Origin: Odobenus rosmarus divergens
Taxonomy: Eukaryota; Chordata; Mammalia; Carnivora; Odobenidae
DNA: 64,000 bases
Direction of reading: 5' to 3'
NCBI RefSeq assembly: GCF_000321225.1
Contig: NW_004450583.1
Span: 2,260,275 to 2,324,274, forward strand
Shown in pieces: positions 45,111-56,350 of the stretch (the stretch's first letter is position 1; each line of letters starts with the position of its first letter). The position numbers were made by a program, and so were the translations under genes. The notes under the pieces were generated by a model. It searched no databases. It was not told the DNA's origin and saw nothing but the letters and a program-made list of their open reading frames with translations.

Positions 45111-46510
45111 CTGTGGAGGTGTGAATTTTGACTTGTGTAGTGAAAGTGATGTACTGTACTGCAAAAGCTTATTTTCTTCACGAGACAAATGCTCTCGATG
45201 ATTTCTTTTCTCTTCCAGAATGCTATCTTGTATGATTGATAATCACCCTATTGAACTATTGTCAGTTTCCTTAAATCCTGGTTTAAGGAATGCAATGCTA
45301 GGTCAAATCACATGCCATGTGTTTGCTGTTAATGGAAGGAGAGTTGAGTAGGGCTCCCGAGACACTTTTAAAACTGCATCCAGTGAGTTTCTTATTAAGA
45401 GGAAAAAAATAATCCCCAAACATTCCAAATGACGCACAGTCACTGTCACTAATGATTTGTGGTTACTGGAAGAGGGATTTTGATCCCGAGTAACTAAGAA
45501 ATGGTTGCTTGTCTCTAAGTTCCATTTGTTAGAAGGGATGAAAATCTGGGATAGCATATGGACTGAATAAACTTCAAATTTTCTGAGCTTGGAGAAATTC
45601 CATTTGAGTTTTGTGTATATTGCTTGAAGATATTGTTTTGCTTTAGTTCCTTTCCACTCAAGGTAGGGCTGTGTCGTAGGAGAGGTTGGCCAGCCATAAA
45701 GGAGCTGCGTGTTGGATTCATTCTCCAAAGTCTAATGTGGAGTCTCCTTTATAACATTCAAGTGCTTGGCCCTGTTCCGTTGTTCGTCCCCCTAGTCATT
45801 TGGAAATCTCTATCTAGGTAGGGGGATTACTGGACTTTTCCAAGCGTTACTCCTAGGAGATGTTGTCTTTCAAATGACTTTCATGTGTTTTCTTTCCTCA
45901 TTCAGTTGATAGACATAGATGTGCTGGGTAATTTGTGTCTTTGAAACAATGGAAATTTTTGAAGTGTTGGCTCATATTATTTGGAAAGGGTCATTACAAC
46001 TTTATCTTTAAAAAAAAAAGTTCAGATTCAGGATAGAAAAATATATTTCACCTCTTTTATGAGTCTGTTCTCAAGAGCCAAGCAATTTGTTGTAAAAGAA
46101 TATAAGAAATATTGAGAATGAGAAAAGTTATTCATTCTATAAAGCCCTGTCCCTCTTCATACTTCTTTTTCCCACTACAGCCTTTGATCGCTTCATAAAT
46201 GACCCTCAATGTGAGAGAATCTGTCCACCCTGCTATTTCAAATGTATTGAAGGTGTTTATGATGGATAGTTAGGTTTCAAATATACAGTAACCCAACTTT
46301 CTACTGAAAAGGACGCTTATATCTTGGTGCTTAATAGCAGTGGCTTATATATTTCAGGATCTTACCATTCTAGATACAGTCAGACTGACCTTAAAGTTTT
46401 TTTAAAAGTCAGTATTTCATAAACCAGATTTCAGGTAAAGAAGGAAAATCATGAAAATTTCATTTTTGGAGCTTCTCTTTTATTGAGTCAAGTTTAGGGT
46501 CTGTTTCATT
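45111..46510. other. Single-copy noncoding DNA
   Basis: A 141-codon minus-strand frame spans 45303-45728, but the translated sequence has no domain I recognise and no splice-bounded structure. No repeat is identified. Confidence 0.45.
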
Positions 46511-46519
46511 ATTAAGAAT

Positions 46520-46717
46520 GTACTTTTTAAAAAAATATTCTATTTATTTATTTGACAGAGACATAGTGAGAGTAGGAACACAAGTAGGGGAAGTGGGAGA
46601 GGGAGAAGCAGACTCCCAGCCGAGCAGGGAGCCCGATGCGGGGCTTGATCCCAGGACCCTGGGATCATGACCTGAGTGGAAGGCAGACGCTTAATGACTG
46701 AGCCACCCAGGCGCCCC
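46520..46717 (-). mobile_element. Carnivora SINE (SINEC), antisense
   Basis: On the minus strand: head 'ggggcgcctgggtggctcag', B-box area 'gggtcctgggatcaagcccc', CT-rich segment and 'aaataaataaat' with a worn tail. An 8-bp duplication, ttaagaat, lies at 46512-46519 and 46718-46725. It abuts the 5' end of the young L1 that follows. Confidence 0.95.
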
Positions 46718-46725
46718 TTAAGAAT

Positions 46726-47068
46726 AAGACTATTGAATCACAGACCTGTACCTCTGAAACAAATAATACATTATATGTTAAAAAAAAAAAAAAAAAAAGA
46801 AGATAGCAGGAGGGGAAGAATGAAGGGGGGGAAATTGGAGGGGGAGATGAACCATGAGAGACTATGGACTCTGAGAAACAAACTGAGGGTTCTAGAGGGG
46901 AGGGGGGTGGGAGGATGGGTTAGCCTGGTGATGGGTATTAAAGAGGGCATATTCTGTGTGGAGCACTGGGTGTTATGCACAAACAATGAATCATGGAACA
47001 CTACATCAAAAATTAATGATGTAATGTGTGGTGATTAACATAACATAAAAAAATGAAGTGGAAAAAAA
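46726..47068 (+). mobile_element. Young carnivore L1 3' end, sense
   Basis: It starts 'aagactattgaatcacagacctg', has an A tract at 46780-46798, the G-rich tract at about 46893-46918, 'ggtattaaagagggcatattctg' and the terminal 'gatgtaatgtgtggtgattaacataacat', then an A-rich tail broken by 'tgaagtgg'. The flank after it reads 'aagaatgcactttta', close to 'aagaatgtactttt' left of the adjacent SINE. Frames of 76-120 codons are L1 3' UTR. Confidence 0.92.
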
Positions 47069-47083
47069 AAGAATGCACTTTTA

Positions 47084-47174
47084 ATAGAATTCTGTTCATC
47101 TGGTTAATGGCAGTACCCAGGACCACCAAGATGCTTAGCCAGTAATTACTAGCCAGGACTTGCAGATTTATGGT
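47084..47174. other. Target sequence between two insertions
   Basis: Short single-copy segment between the L1 and the left duplication of the next SINE. Confidence 0.4.
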
Positions 47175-47189
47175 AAGGGTCTGAGTGTT

Positions 47190-47500
47190 GTTGTTTTTTA
47201 ATAAATGTTTATTGAATTCTCCTTGTGACATGTAAAGAAGTTTGGAGGGTTGAAATATTGTGTCCTTTTTCCAGGAGCATGCCTAACCCCGCCCCCCCCG
47301 CCTTTTTTTTTTTTTTTTTTTTTGAGAGAGTGAGCATGTGCATTCGCATGAAGGGGAGAGGGGTAGAGGGAGAGAATCTTAAGCAAGTTCTATGTCCAGC
47401 ATGGAGCCTGACACAGGGCTTGATCTCAGGACCCTGAGATCATGACCTGAGCTGAAATCAACAGTTGGACACTTAACTGCCTGAGCTACCCAGGTGCCCC
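47190..47500 (-). mobile_element. Carnivora SINE (antisense) with probable 3' transduction
   Basis: The SINE body, read on the minus strand from 47500, has the head 'ggggcacctgggtagctcag', the B-box area, a CT-rich part and a poly(A) (T run at about 47303-47323). The perfect 15-bp duplication aagggtctgagtgtt lies at 47501-47515, flush against the SINE head, but its partner is at 47175-47189, about 110 bp beyond the poly(A). The inserted unit therefore includes extra 3' sequence (47190-47302) which, on the minus strand, ends in AATAAACATTTATT then AAAAAACAAC. This fits read-through to a downstream polyadenylation site. Confidence 0.85.
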
Positions 47501-47515
47501 AAGGGTCTGAGTGTT

Positions 47516-48084
47516 TTTAAAAAACTTCAAACATACTTAACTAATTCTAATACCACATAAAGCACTTACAGGAGAATGAAGGTGAACTGGGGATATTGTG
47601 AAATTCATAAGAGGCATAAGGCATTGTGACTTTGGAAAGAGAGGAAGTAATTGCATTAGGACAGTGCTTCCTAATATTTTAAGGTGAAGTACTTGATACT
47701 CTGATGAAAACTATGGCCATTTGTCCCAGAAAATGTATATTAACATAAAATTTTACCTCTTGTTTCAGAGATTTATGGGTTGCCCTCAACATTGTCCTTG
47801 AGAAACCCAGATTAAGCCACTTAGATTGAGTTCCTCCTAGCCCACTTAGAGAATCATGCCTGAGCAAGGAGGCAATTCAGTCACTGATACGTTGATCAAA
47901 CTTTAAAAAGAAATTTAGGTATAATTTTGCTTTTTTGATCATAAAATTATTGTCCCACGTGTGTAAACACCACGTCACGGCTACCGAATTGGGGAGGATA
48001 GCCAAGGATCTTGATACCTGTCAGCTGGGCTATTAGAAATCTGGCCATGAATTATTGGAATTGTAAGCAATGTAATGTAATAGA
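47516..48084. other. Single-copy noncoding DNA
   Basis: No element recognised. Confidence 0.45.
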
Positions 48085-48195
48085 AAAACAGTGGATTTTG
48101 AGCCAGGAGACTCAGGTTCTACTCTTTACCCACACATTGTAATGACGAGGAAGTTATTTGACTTTCCTCATCCCTAATTTCATATCCATAAAAAT
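48085..48195 (+). repeat. MIR SINE fragment
   Basis: 'gtggattttgagccaggagactcaggttctactctttacccacacattg' then 'gaagttatttgactttcctcatccctaatttcatatccataaaaatg' keeps the MIR box order. Confidence 0.7.
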
Positions 48196-49284
48196 GAACA
48201 GTTGGATTGTGACCTACAGTGTGCCTTTCAATCTTAAAATTTAATCAGTTAACCATTCCTTTTTTTTTTTTTTTTTGGCCCCTATTTGTATTTTTATAAG
48301 ATCAAACCCAGTGCCAGGAAGAAGAGGTCAAGACAAATTTTGTTTCTTAGAAAAGGTTTGTATTTAATTTGAGAACCTCAGAGAGTCAAGAAATAACAAA
48401 GATTATCTATTGCAGTAGAAATGCTGAGCTTCCTTGGGGTGAAATACAGTGAAAGACATGAAATTTTGGGAATATTAGTGTGAGGCGACAACTGCTTTTC
48501 AGACCCATTAGGACCTAGACACTCAAGTTATTTGTCAGTGTCCATGCTGATCATTAGCCCTTCTGCCATCCTCCAGTTATTTTGACTGTCTTCTTGGGCA
48601 GAGTTAGAGTTCCCCGCAACCATCCTGAAGTTTATCCTTGGAAATGAGTCCTGGGGAACTGAAATGAGAGATGTTTTTATAGAGACTTGTGACACTGAAT
48701 AGTATAGGAGAAACTCATTGAGGACAGCTTCCTTAGTGTCAGCTTGGGTCCCTATTTCTCGGAGTAACAAAAACAAACTGGAGATGCTGAACAGTTGACA
48801 CGTGTGGAAAAGTCCCGAGACTGAGTAGGAAGAGACTTCAATTCTCAGTCCTGATTGTCATTTCCCTGAGTTTGGGTATGAGTGTTCTCCTTTATTCCTG
48901 ATGGTGTTCCTGATACTGGTTGGAGGTCTAATAGCTCAGCTGATTGTAGCTGTTCGCATGTAGAAGGCAGTGTGCCCCACACTGTAGTTGACAGCAGGCT
49001 CCAGTCAAGACTCAGCCAGTTTTCCTTTTGGATATGTTCCAAAGTTTTCCATGTTTGCCCCAAGCAGAATAGCACCCAGAAGGTTTTTATACCACAGGAT
49101 GATTAAATATTTTCTTCCCCAGCAGCTGGGAGGACGAGAAAAGGAGAAACCACTGGTGGGACACTTTGATCTGATTTGAGAGTGACAGCCAGGACCTTGT
49201 CTTAAAGCATCCTTTGTGGGCGCATTGCAGCTTCCTCGGCCAGAATGTTGATGATGGGATAGTAATGACTGGGATTAAAAAAAA
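48196..49284. other. Single-copy noncoding DNA
   Basis: A 17-base T run lies near 48261-48277. Frames of 74-82 codons occur on both strands around 48528-49106 with no domain. Confidence 0.45.
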
Positions 49285-49410
49285 ATTAGCAACATTTTAA
49301 AGATGAAGAAACCGAGTCACAGAAATAAGTTAACCTGTTTTAGGTCACCTGAGAGGAGGCAAAGCTGGGACAGAAATCTGAATCCCTCTGGCCTCGAAGT
49401 GCAGGTTCTG
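49285..49410 (-). repeat. MIR SINE fragment (antisense)
   Basis: 'acattttaaagatgaagaaaccgagtcacagaaataagttaacctgttttaggtcacctgagaggaggcaaagctgggacagaaatctgaa' is the MIR core on the reverse strand. Confidence 0.8.
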
Positions 49411-50259
49411 TGAATAGTTGAAGGAGAACCATGGTGGTGGCTGTCATGTGAATTGAGTGTTCTCTTCCCAGTGACCTTACTTTTCTAACCGGGAGATAGG
49501 AAGATTCCATTGCTGGTGACCCCCTCTCTCAAAACAAAACTGAGGCCACACGTCTGTATGCTCATGCATGCATTTGTCTGGGCTAAGTGTGTGAGGAGGT
49601 GATGTCAACCCTCTTGCCATGTGGTTTAATTTCCTCTCCATTGATTCAGAAGTGGAAAAAGAAATGTCAGAACTCCTGAAGTGCCTTTAAAACAAAGGTG
49701 CAGTGAAAGTATTAAAATCAGAAAAGAAAAAAAAAAAAAGCTATTTTTAGAACTGAAGTTCCATTTTCTCACTGACTCCTAGCTTCTTGTTAAGGGCCGA
49801 GGGCCGGCCCACCCCAGGCTGCTTCAGTTCTCCCTGTTAGCTCATGGTAGTTCAGACTCCCTGTGCCGCACCAAAGGTCCTGGATTGACACTGTTGCTTT
49901 GGATTTCCAATGTTACAGGGACTGGGGACGTTTGGAGAAGGTTCTGAACTCTTCGCACAGATGCTGCTTCTCCCAAAGCTGCAGCAATGTTTTTTTCATT
50001 CCTTTCTTCTTCCTTTCTGTTTACCTTTGTCTTGAGTGAGTCAATTGGCATTTCTTTTTGTACTGGGAAAATTCACTATTAGCCATGAGCAAGGGAGAGG
50101 GCAGAAAGCAGGGTTACAAATAGATCTGAAAGGTATGTTTGTGTCTGCATCTCTATTTCTGGGGGCAAAGGACAGTGTTGCCATCCATTAAATATTTATT
50201 GTATTAGCAACCTCTGGTCATCCCTGCTAATGGAGGGAAGGGATGGTATGATAATCCAA
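49411..50259. other. Single-copy noncoding DNA
   Basis: An A run lies near 49726-49739. A GC-richer spot with 'gggccgagggccggcccacc' lies near 49795-49812. No gene is recognised. Confidence 0.45.
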
Positions 50260-50650
50260 AATAGCACAAAGTTCCAAGTTATTTATATTTGATTTGGCAG
50301 TGCTTTACAATAAAACCCCATGAATTCAACCTAATTAGGAAGAAGGCCAGTTTGGATTAGTGAAGCCCAAATTACATTTTATGGAAAATTGATTTTGTAG
50401 CTTCCAAATTTATACAGTAATTTGAATTAGGTATCAAAATCTACAGTAGAGATTCTTAGGACAGTTTTTAATGACTACTAAAAAATATTTGGCTCAATAT
50501 TGTAAAATTTTACAGAAATGTGTACCTTCAAAGTGATGAAGACATTTCACAACTTTCCTCGTAAGAGTTTTAACTATTTCTATAGATCTTTCTTACGTTA
50601 TGAGCAACGGCCTGCCTGACACATGATAGGAAAGTAAAAACCTGTTACGA
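50260..50650. promoter_or_regulatory. Candidate conserved noncoding block
   Basis: Repeat-free and AT-rich, with the palindromic homeodomain site CTAATTAG at 50331-50338, 'ggattagtgaagcccaaattac', 'cagtaatttgaattagg' and 'tttaatgactac'. No coding signal. Inferred from motif density. Confidence 0.3.
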
Positions 50651-51084
50651 TTTCTGCCGATTTCTAATCTGTTAGATTTGAATGAACAAAACTGACCTAC
50701 ATGATATTTTTTCCTCAGGAGATTTATTGTCTTAATAATGTATCTTCAAAGCTAATACAGATGGGGAGTCATCTTATGTAATATTGCATTTCTTGGAATG
50801 TCTTTATATTGAAATACATTTTTCTGTTGATGCAGGTGATAATTTTGTGATGCTCTAGTTTATTCCTGGTACCTCCAGTTTTAGTTTTTAAAACACTATC
50901 TTCCTGGATCTCTAGCCTTCTTTTTCTCCATATTGAGTCATCTGTAAACAACCTCTGAAGTATTACGGGTGAACATCTTTTTGTTTTTACAGGACAATTC
51001 CGGCTGTGCTTAGGTTCTGTTAACAATAGCACTGGCTTTTAGTCTTCATGTGAAAGCAGATGAAAGGACTGAGTGGTTTGTTCC
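50651..51084. other. Single-copy noncoding DNA
   Basis: An 87-codon minus frame at 50769-51032 shows no domain. Nothing else is recognised. Confidence 0.45.
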
Positions 51085-51225
51085 TAAATGCCAGTCTGGA
51101 GACTGGATGCATGGAAACCACCCACGGAGCCTTAAAAATATATAAATTCACAGGCCCCACCCCTGGAGATTCTGATTCAGTGGGTTTTGGTGGAGCCCAG
51201 GAATTTCTACTTTTAACCATCTCTC
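51085..51225. repeat. MER5-type hAT DNA transposon fragment
   Basis: 'caggccccacccctggagattctgattcagtgggttttggtggagcccaggaatttctactttt' is the central MER5 signature; worn flanks extend on both sides. Confidence 0.75.
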
Positions 51226-52789
51226 TGTTTTCTGGTGGGCACCCAAACACAAAGAGGTTGCCTGGAGGGGTTAAAAAGCCAGGAGCTGACAAGGACCCAA
51301 ATTTGTCTTCCATCTGTGCACAGCAGATTGGAAGCTGCTTGATTTAGGAACTGGGATAGTGGGGGCCAGTAACTGCGAAGTGGGAACCTTGTCCTTTGAG
51401 GATAAAGCTAATGAGGCAAATCATGTTTGCACTTCATACCAGAGTCTAGTTCTTTCTGTTGATTGTTTCTTTCAAAGAACCCTTCTCTGCCTGGAAAAGG
51501 GTTACCGCTTCTACCTGGATTTGCCTTCTTGGTCAAGGGCCACATTCCAAACCTTGGTCTCTACAGACCTTTAACACCAGCAGCTGTTTGTCTGAATGCA
51601 GTGACCCTTCACTTTACTCAGTGCTGCCCCTCAAAGAGACACCCCACTTTCATTTTCTCCTTAGCCCTCCCTCATTTGTTCACAGGCCACAGTAAATCTT
51701 GCAGAGCACCTAGCAGAACAGGGCTGCTCTCCAGCTCATTAGCAGCTGAGATCATGCTAGTGGCTTGGAGTCAGCCCTCTCCATGCTGGTAGGTGGGGTT
51801 AGAATCAAGGAAGAAAGCCCAAAGTACTGGTAAGAGGAAGTTCCAAAGAAACACTCATAGACTTGAATTGCTAGAGACAGTTAATTATTTACTCCACAAA
51901 ATAGGCTTATTAAAAGGCCATCAGAAGAGGTTATATCATTTGCAGATAAATCTATGCTACAAATCCAGTACCAGTGATGTCCATGAGTCCTGGAGAGGCT
52001 TGAGTAAAAGGCCACTTTCATAGGGTTGTTCATGAGTGAAGTGTCAAGGACTCTGGTTCTTGTCAAAGATAATTAAATGAGACTTTAAGCTCCAGTTTTT
52101 GGGGAATGAGATTTAAAAATAATCAGGGAGCTCCATTTGAGATGGCTGTGCCATCCACCTTCTTTGTTGTCCATCTCTGTATCCAGTATCCAGCTCTGGA
52201 AGAAGTAAATGTGGTGTCTTAGGGGAATTCAGCAACTTTCTCCTTTGCAAGAAAATTCTTGATATCAAGTTCATGGAAGCATTTCATTTGCTTAAAAAGT
52301 TGCAAAATTGGGATAAGAAGCTTTGACATAGCCTTAAGCATTGTAGATACACATGGTGCATCGGAAGGAGCCCTACCCTGGGCCAGGTGAGAAGACCTGA
52401 CTGTATGCTGTTATGAGTTCTATAACTGTGAAGCATTTGGTGTGAGCATCAAGCAGAATTGGGCCCCCAGTGTGCCCATCCTGTGTGGCTTTCCTCTGGG
52501 AACAGGTGTCAGTAGTCATCTTCTCTACCAAGTAAGCACTGGTAGTCAGGCATGTGTCCTTACTAGCTGGTAGAAGGTGAGGACATTACACTTTATTGGC
52601 CAGAAAGAATGCCCAGTCTCTGGTTCTTGTCCCAAGCATGGCATATTGAGATCTCAGGCCTACATTAAAAGCCCATCAAGGTGGAATGGATAGTATATTT
52701 CTAGTACTGCAAAGTCCTGTTAACTTGAATGAACTGGACTGAATTGTAGGTTAGGAACTTGTGAACATACTTAGTCCTTTAAAAGAAAT
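51226..52789. other. Single-copy noncoding DNA
   Basis: The stretch at 51850-52080 has homeodomain-like words ('acagttaattatttac', 'aagataattaaatgag') but no more than that. Overlapping frames of 71-109 codons at 51359-51792 lack domain or splice support. No clear repeat is seen. Confidence 0.45.
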
Positions 52790-52960
52790 AAAGCTTTATC
52801 TCTTTAAAAATTGTGGCAAAATACACATAACAAAGTTTGCCATTTTAACCATTTCAAGGCATGTGATTGAGTGGCATTTAGTACATTCACAATGTTGTGC
52901 CATCATCACCATTATGTAGTTCCAGCCTTACCACTTTTAAGTATAGAAAATATTTAAGTA
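52790..52960 (-). mobile_element. Old L1 3' UTR fragment, antisense
   Basis: 'aaattgtggcaaaatacacataacaaagtttgccattttaaccatttcaaggcatgtgattgagtggcatttagtacattcacaatgttgtgccatcatcacc' is the complement of an old L1 3' UTR found also at 53895-54205. Confidence 0.85.
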
Positions 52961-53089
52961 ACTGACAAATTGTTTCTACCCAGAACAGACCTTGTTACTC
53001 CATGCGTGTTCTCTTCCTCCCTCTCTCTCTCTCATCTGTAAATATACAAAGTATAGTATATGAATTTCATAGTCTAATGGTGCCCAGAA

Positions 53090-53205
53090 TGACCTTGGAA
53101 GTTCTCCATCCATCTGTATGGATGAGGAGGCCGTGATTATGACCAGGCATTTAAAGACTGGCCTATGCTTGCATGGCAGAGGCAGGACCACGGTTCCCAA
53201 TCCTG
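53090..53205 (-). repeat. Probable MIR SINE fragment (antisense)
   Basis: 'gatgaggaggccgtgattatgaccaggcatttaaagactggcctatgcttgcatggcagaggcaggaccacggttcccaatcctgacc' loosely follows the reverse MIR core. Heavily diverged. Confidence 0.45.
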
Positions 53206-53894
53206 ACCCAATAGGTTTTCTTTAATGTATTTATAACTGGCAATAAATTTTCCATAAACCATATTACTGAACTAAAGCCTTTAAGAATAATTTCCTTTCT
53301 TTGCTTAAATATTTTCTCCTCAAGTCTTGTTTACATTGTGAATTTTCACAGCAAACCCTTTCTTTGGCCCAGCTTAGGCTAAATTTTACCACAAATTCCA
53401 AATTATAGGAGTCGTGAACTTTTCTTCTTCCTGAGTTGGCCTTGTACTGGTGGAAATTTAAAGTGTGTAAAATAATGAGCTGTTTTGTGTTTGGGGTGGG
53501 GAGGTTGGGAAGTGGACTTCGGAGAAAGCATGCCTCTGTTCTTACAGGGTTCAGGGTGGGGTGAGGCTGGGGCGGGGAGGCAGCTAGCGCAGGCTGGAGC
53601 TGACTGAAGGGATGCAGGCCGAGAGGACAGTGCGAGAAGACTCTGCCACAGTGGAGGCAAGGACCCTTCGAGAGAAGCCCTGGCTCCTTGGTGTCCTTTG
53701 GAGGCTGAAGATGGGCATTAGGAGCAGTGGTTTGAACAGGTTGCTTGTGGATGGGTGTTTGTGGTGGTAAGCACAGCCCTCTCGGTTGTGGGACCGATGC
53801 ACCAGGCTTGTGGAGAGCCTGTCTGAGAGCAGAATCTATATCCGAGAGTCCACAGAGGTGTGTAGCTGGGCAGTGGTGGACTTGGGTTTTCTTT
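53206..53894. other. Single-copy noncoding DNA
   Basis: A GC-richer part lies at 53490-53600. Frames of 62-85 codons are present but no domain is recognised. Confidence 0.45.
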
Positions 53895-54205
53895 TCTTTT
53901 TTGTCTTATTGTGATAAGATAGACATGACATAAAATTGGCCATTTTCACCATTTTAAGTGTCCAGTTCTAAGGCACTAAGTACGTTCACAATATTATACA
54001 ACCATTATCACTATCTCCAGAACTTTTTCATCTTCCCAAACTGAAACTCTGTACTTGCTAAGTAACGCCTCCCTGTTCCCCTAGCTCCCAGCCCCAGGCA
54101 ACCCCTGTCCTGCTTTCTGTCTCTATGAATTTGACCCCTCTAGGTATCTCCTGTAAGTGGAATCATACAGTATTTGGTCTTTTGTGGCTAGGGTCTTATT
54201 CTGTT
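53895..54205 (-). mobile_element. Old L1 3' UTR fragment, antisense, cut off by a later L1
   Basis: 'cttattgtgataagatagacatgacataaaattggccattttcaccattttaagtgtccagttctaaggcactaagtacgttcacaatattatacaacc' and 'ctgtaagtggaatcatacagtatttggtc' are the complement of an old L1 3' UTR. It stops abruptly where the next L1 begins with a T-rich run. Confidence 0.87.
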
Positions 54206-55262
54206 TTTTTTTTCTTTTTTTAAATTATTGAAGTACAGTTGACTTACGATGTTAGTTTCATGTGCACAACATAGTGATTCAATTCTACACATTACTCAGC
54301 GCTCACCATGAGAAGTGTAGTCATTCCCTATCACCGTGTGTTATGACACTATTACTGACTATATTCCCTATGCTGTACATCCATCTCCATGACTTATTTA
54401 TCTTATAACTGGAAATCTAGATCTCTTCATCTCCTCCACTTACTGTGCCCATCCCTTCATGTGCCTTCTCTCCAACAACTAGCAGTTCTCTGTATTTAAG
54501 AGTTTGTGTTTCTGGTTTTTTTGTTCATTTGTTTTTAAAATTCCACATATAAGTGAAATCCTAGGGGATTTGTCTCGGACTTACTTCACTTAGTGTAATA
54601 CCTCCTAGGACCATCCGTGTTGTCATGAATGGCAGGATTTCATTCATTTTTATGGCTAATATTCAACTGTATGTATATACACCACATCTTTATCCATTCA
54701 CCTGTGGAGAGATACTTGGGTTGCTTCCGTATCTTGGCTATTGTAAATAATGCTGCAATAAAAACAGGGGTGCATATATCTTTCCAAATTGGTGTTTTCA
54801 TTCTCGTTGAATAAATACCCAGTAGTGGAATTGCTGGATCATATGGTAGCTCTATTTTTAATTTTTTGAGGAAACTCCATACACTTTTCCAGAGTGGTTG
54901 CACCAATTTATATTCTCACCAACAGTGCACAATGATTTCCTTTTCTCCACATCCTCCCCAAGGTTTGTTATTTCTTGTCTTTTTGATACTAACAATTCTG
55001 GCTGGTGTGAGGTAATAGCTCGTGGTTTTGATTTGCATTTCCCTGATGATGAGTGATGTTGAACATCTTTCCATGTGCCTCTTGGCCATCTGTATGTCTT
55101 CTTTGGCAAAATGTCTATTCAGGTCCTCTGTCCATTTTTTAACTGAAATTTTTTTGGTGTGGTATAAGTTTTCAAAATACATTTTGGCTGTCAACCCCTT
55201 ACCGGATGTATCATTTTCAAATATCTTCTCCCATTTGGTAGATTGTCTTTCATTTTGTTAAA
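54206..55262 (-). mobile_element. L1 (L1MA-like) 3' half, antisense
   Basis: The T run at 54205-54222 is the complement of a poly(A) tail, followed by a 3' UTR complement and then the C-terminal part of ORF2. Minus-strand frames at 54640-54906 and 54916-55194 show ORF2 residues such as [47 protein letters not shown] and [16 protein letters not shown]. Reading needs at least one frame change, so it is inactive. It is 5'-truncated within ORF2 and lies in or against an older L1 fragment. Confidence 0.93.
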
Positions 55263-55504
55263 GCTTCCCTTCCTGTGCATTTACTCTGGTTTTCTTAACA
55301 TGACTTTATCAGCTAGCCGATACGGTGTCTTTGAGGGAATTAGAAAAAAAGGCACCCCCTTTCTTTGGGTAGATGCAGCCCCTGGCCAGAACCTGAGCTT
55401 GGCAAGTGGAACATAGTGTAGATTTTAGTCCCCACCTGTCTCTGTGGCCAAACACAATTATGTAGTGAACAGTCTGAACAACTCTTTTATCAGGCCTTCA
55501 AAAG
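55263..55504. other. Short single-copy stretch
   Basis: Nothing recognisable before the next SINE. Confidence 0.4.
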
Positions 55505-55515
55505 GAGATTTTCTC

Positions 55516-55717
55516 GGGGTGCCTGGGTGGCTCAGCTGGTTGAGCGTCTGCCTTTGGCTCAGGTCATGATCCCGGGGTCCTGGGATCGAGCCCCACATCG
55601 GGCTCCCTGCTCCGCGGGGAGCCTGCTTCTCCCTCTCCCACTCCCCCTGCTTGTGTTCCCTCTCTCTCTGTGTCTCTGTCAAATAAATAAATAAAATCTT
55701 TAAAAAAAAAAAAAAAA
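55516..55717 (+). mobile_element. Carnivora SINE (SINEC), young, full length with TSD
   Basis: The best-preserved SINE in the window: 'ggggtgcctgggtggctcag', 'gggtcctgggatcgagcccc' with CpGs intact, 'ctgctccgcggggagcctgc', CT-rich part, 'caaataaataaataaaatcttt' and a clean A-tail. A perfect 11-bp duplication, gagattttctc, lies at 55505-55515 and 55718-55728. Retained CpGs suggest recent insertion. Confidence 0.97.
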
Positions 55718-55799
55718 GAGATTTTCTCTTGCCCTGGAGCCCCTGGCTGGATGTCTTCCTGTTCTTCCCTGTTCTTCCAGTCCCTTTTTCTCATTCCCT

Positions 55800-56350
55800 A
55801 GTTGCAGTTTAGGGTTTAAGTTTGTTCATTCTGCTCAGAATGGGGCTTCCTCAGAATTGAAAAGCTTTCAGAGGCCACCAGAAAAGGTTGATGGGGCTTC
55901 TAGGGAAACACAATTCATTCAAATGTCATTTGGCGTGAGCCAAGTGCAAATGACTGTGTCGATCAGATTTCCTTTGGAAATACTCAGGGGGTTAAAAATT
56001 AAGAGGAGAATTGTGTAGAAAAATAAGTGGAAGGTTTTACTAATGACGATGCCTCTGAAAACTAGTGGAAATATTTCACAACTGAAAATGCAGCTGGTTG
56101 AGTATGCTCTGAACCATGCTGGGCCCTTGCCCCTACCTCTTTTAATAAAGCAGTGGCTGAATTGAAAGCAATCTAGGCAATAATGAATATTCTTGTAAAT
56201 CTCTCTGGTTGAGAAACTCTAAAAATATGGCCAGAGCTCAAGTGGCACCTATTCCTTCCTAATTCTACTATAATACTTGAATGATATTTTATAAGGCATT
56301 AAACTTTAATTGACACCATTTTACTGAGGAGATTTTAAAAGCAGGGATGG
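55800..56350. promoter_or_regulatory. Candidate conserved noncoding block
   Basis: Repeat-free, with words typical of deeply conserved enhancers: 'ttcattcaaatgtcatttggc', 'gcaaatgactgtg', 'ggcaataatgaatattc', 'aactttaattgacacc', and 'gcagtaattgaac' just past the edge. No coding signal. Inferred only. Confidence 0.3.

Noticed and set aside
45303..45728. 141-codon minus-strand open frame
   Set aside because: No recognisable domain, no splice-site boundaries and no codon pattern; best explained by chance.
46676..47038. 120-codon frame, with similar frames at 14498-14833 and 29423-29741
   Set aside because: All three are 3' UTR of the same young L1 family, which is noncoding.
54640..55194. Minus-strand frames with reverse-transcriptase-associated C-terminal residues
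   Set aside because: These are L1 ORF2 remnants needing at least one frame change; annotated as a mobile element, not as a host gene.
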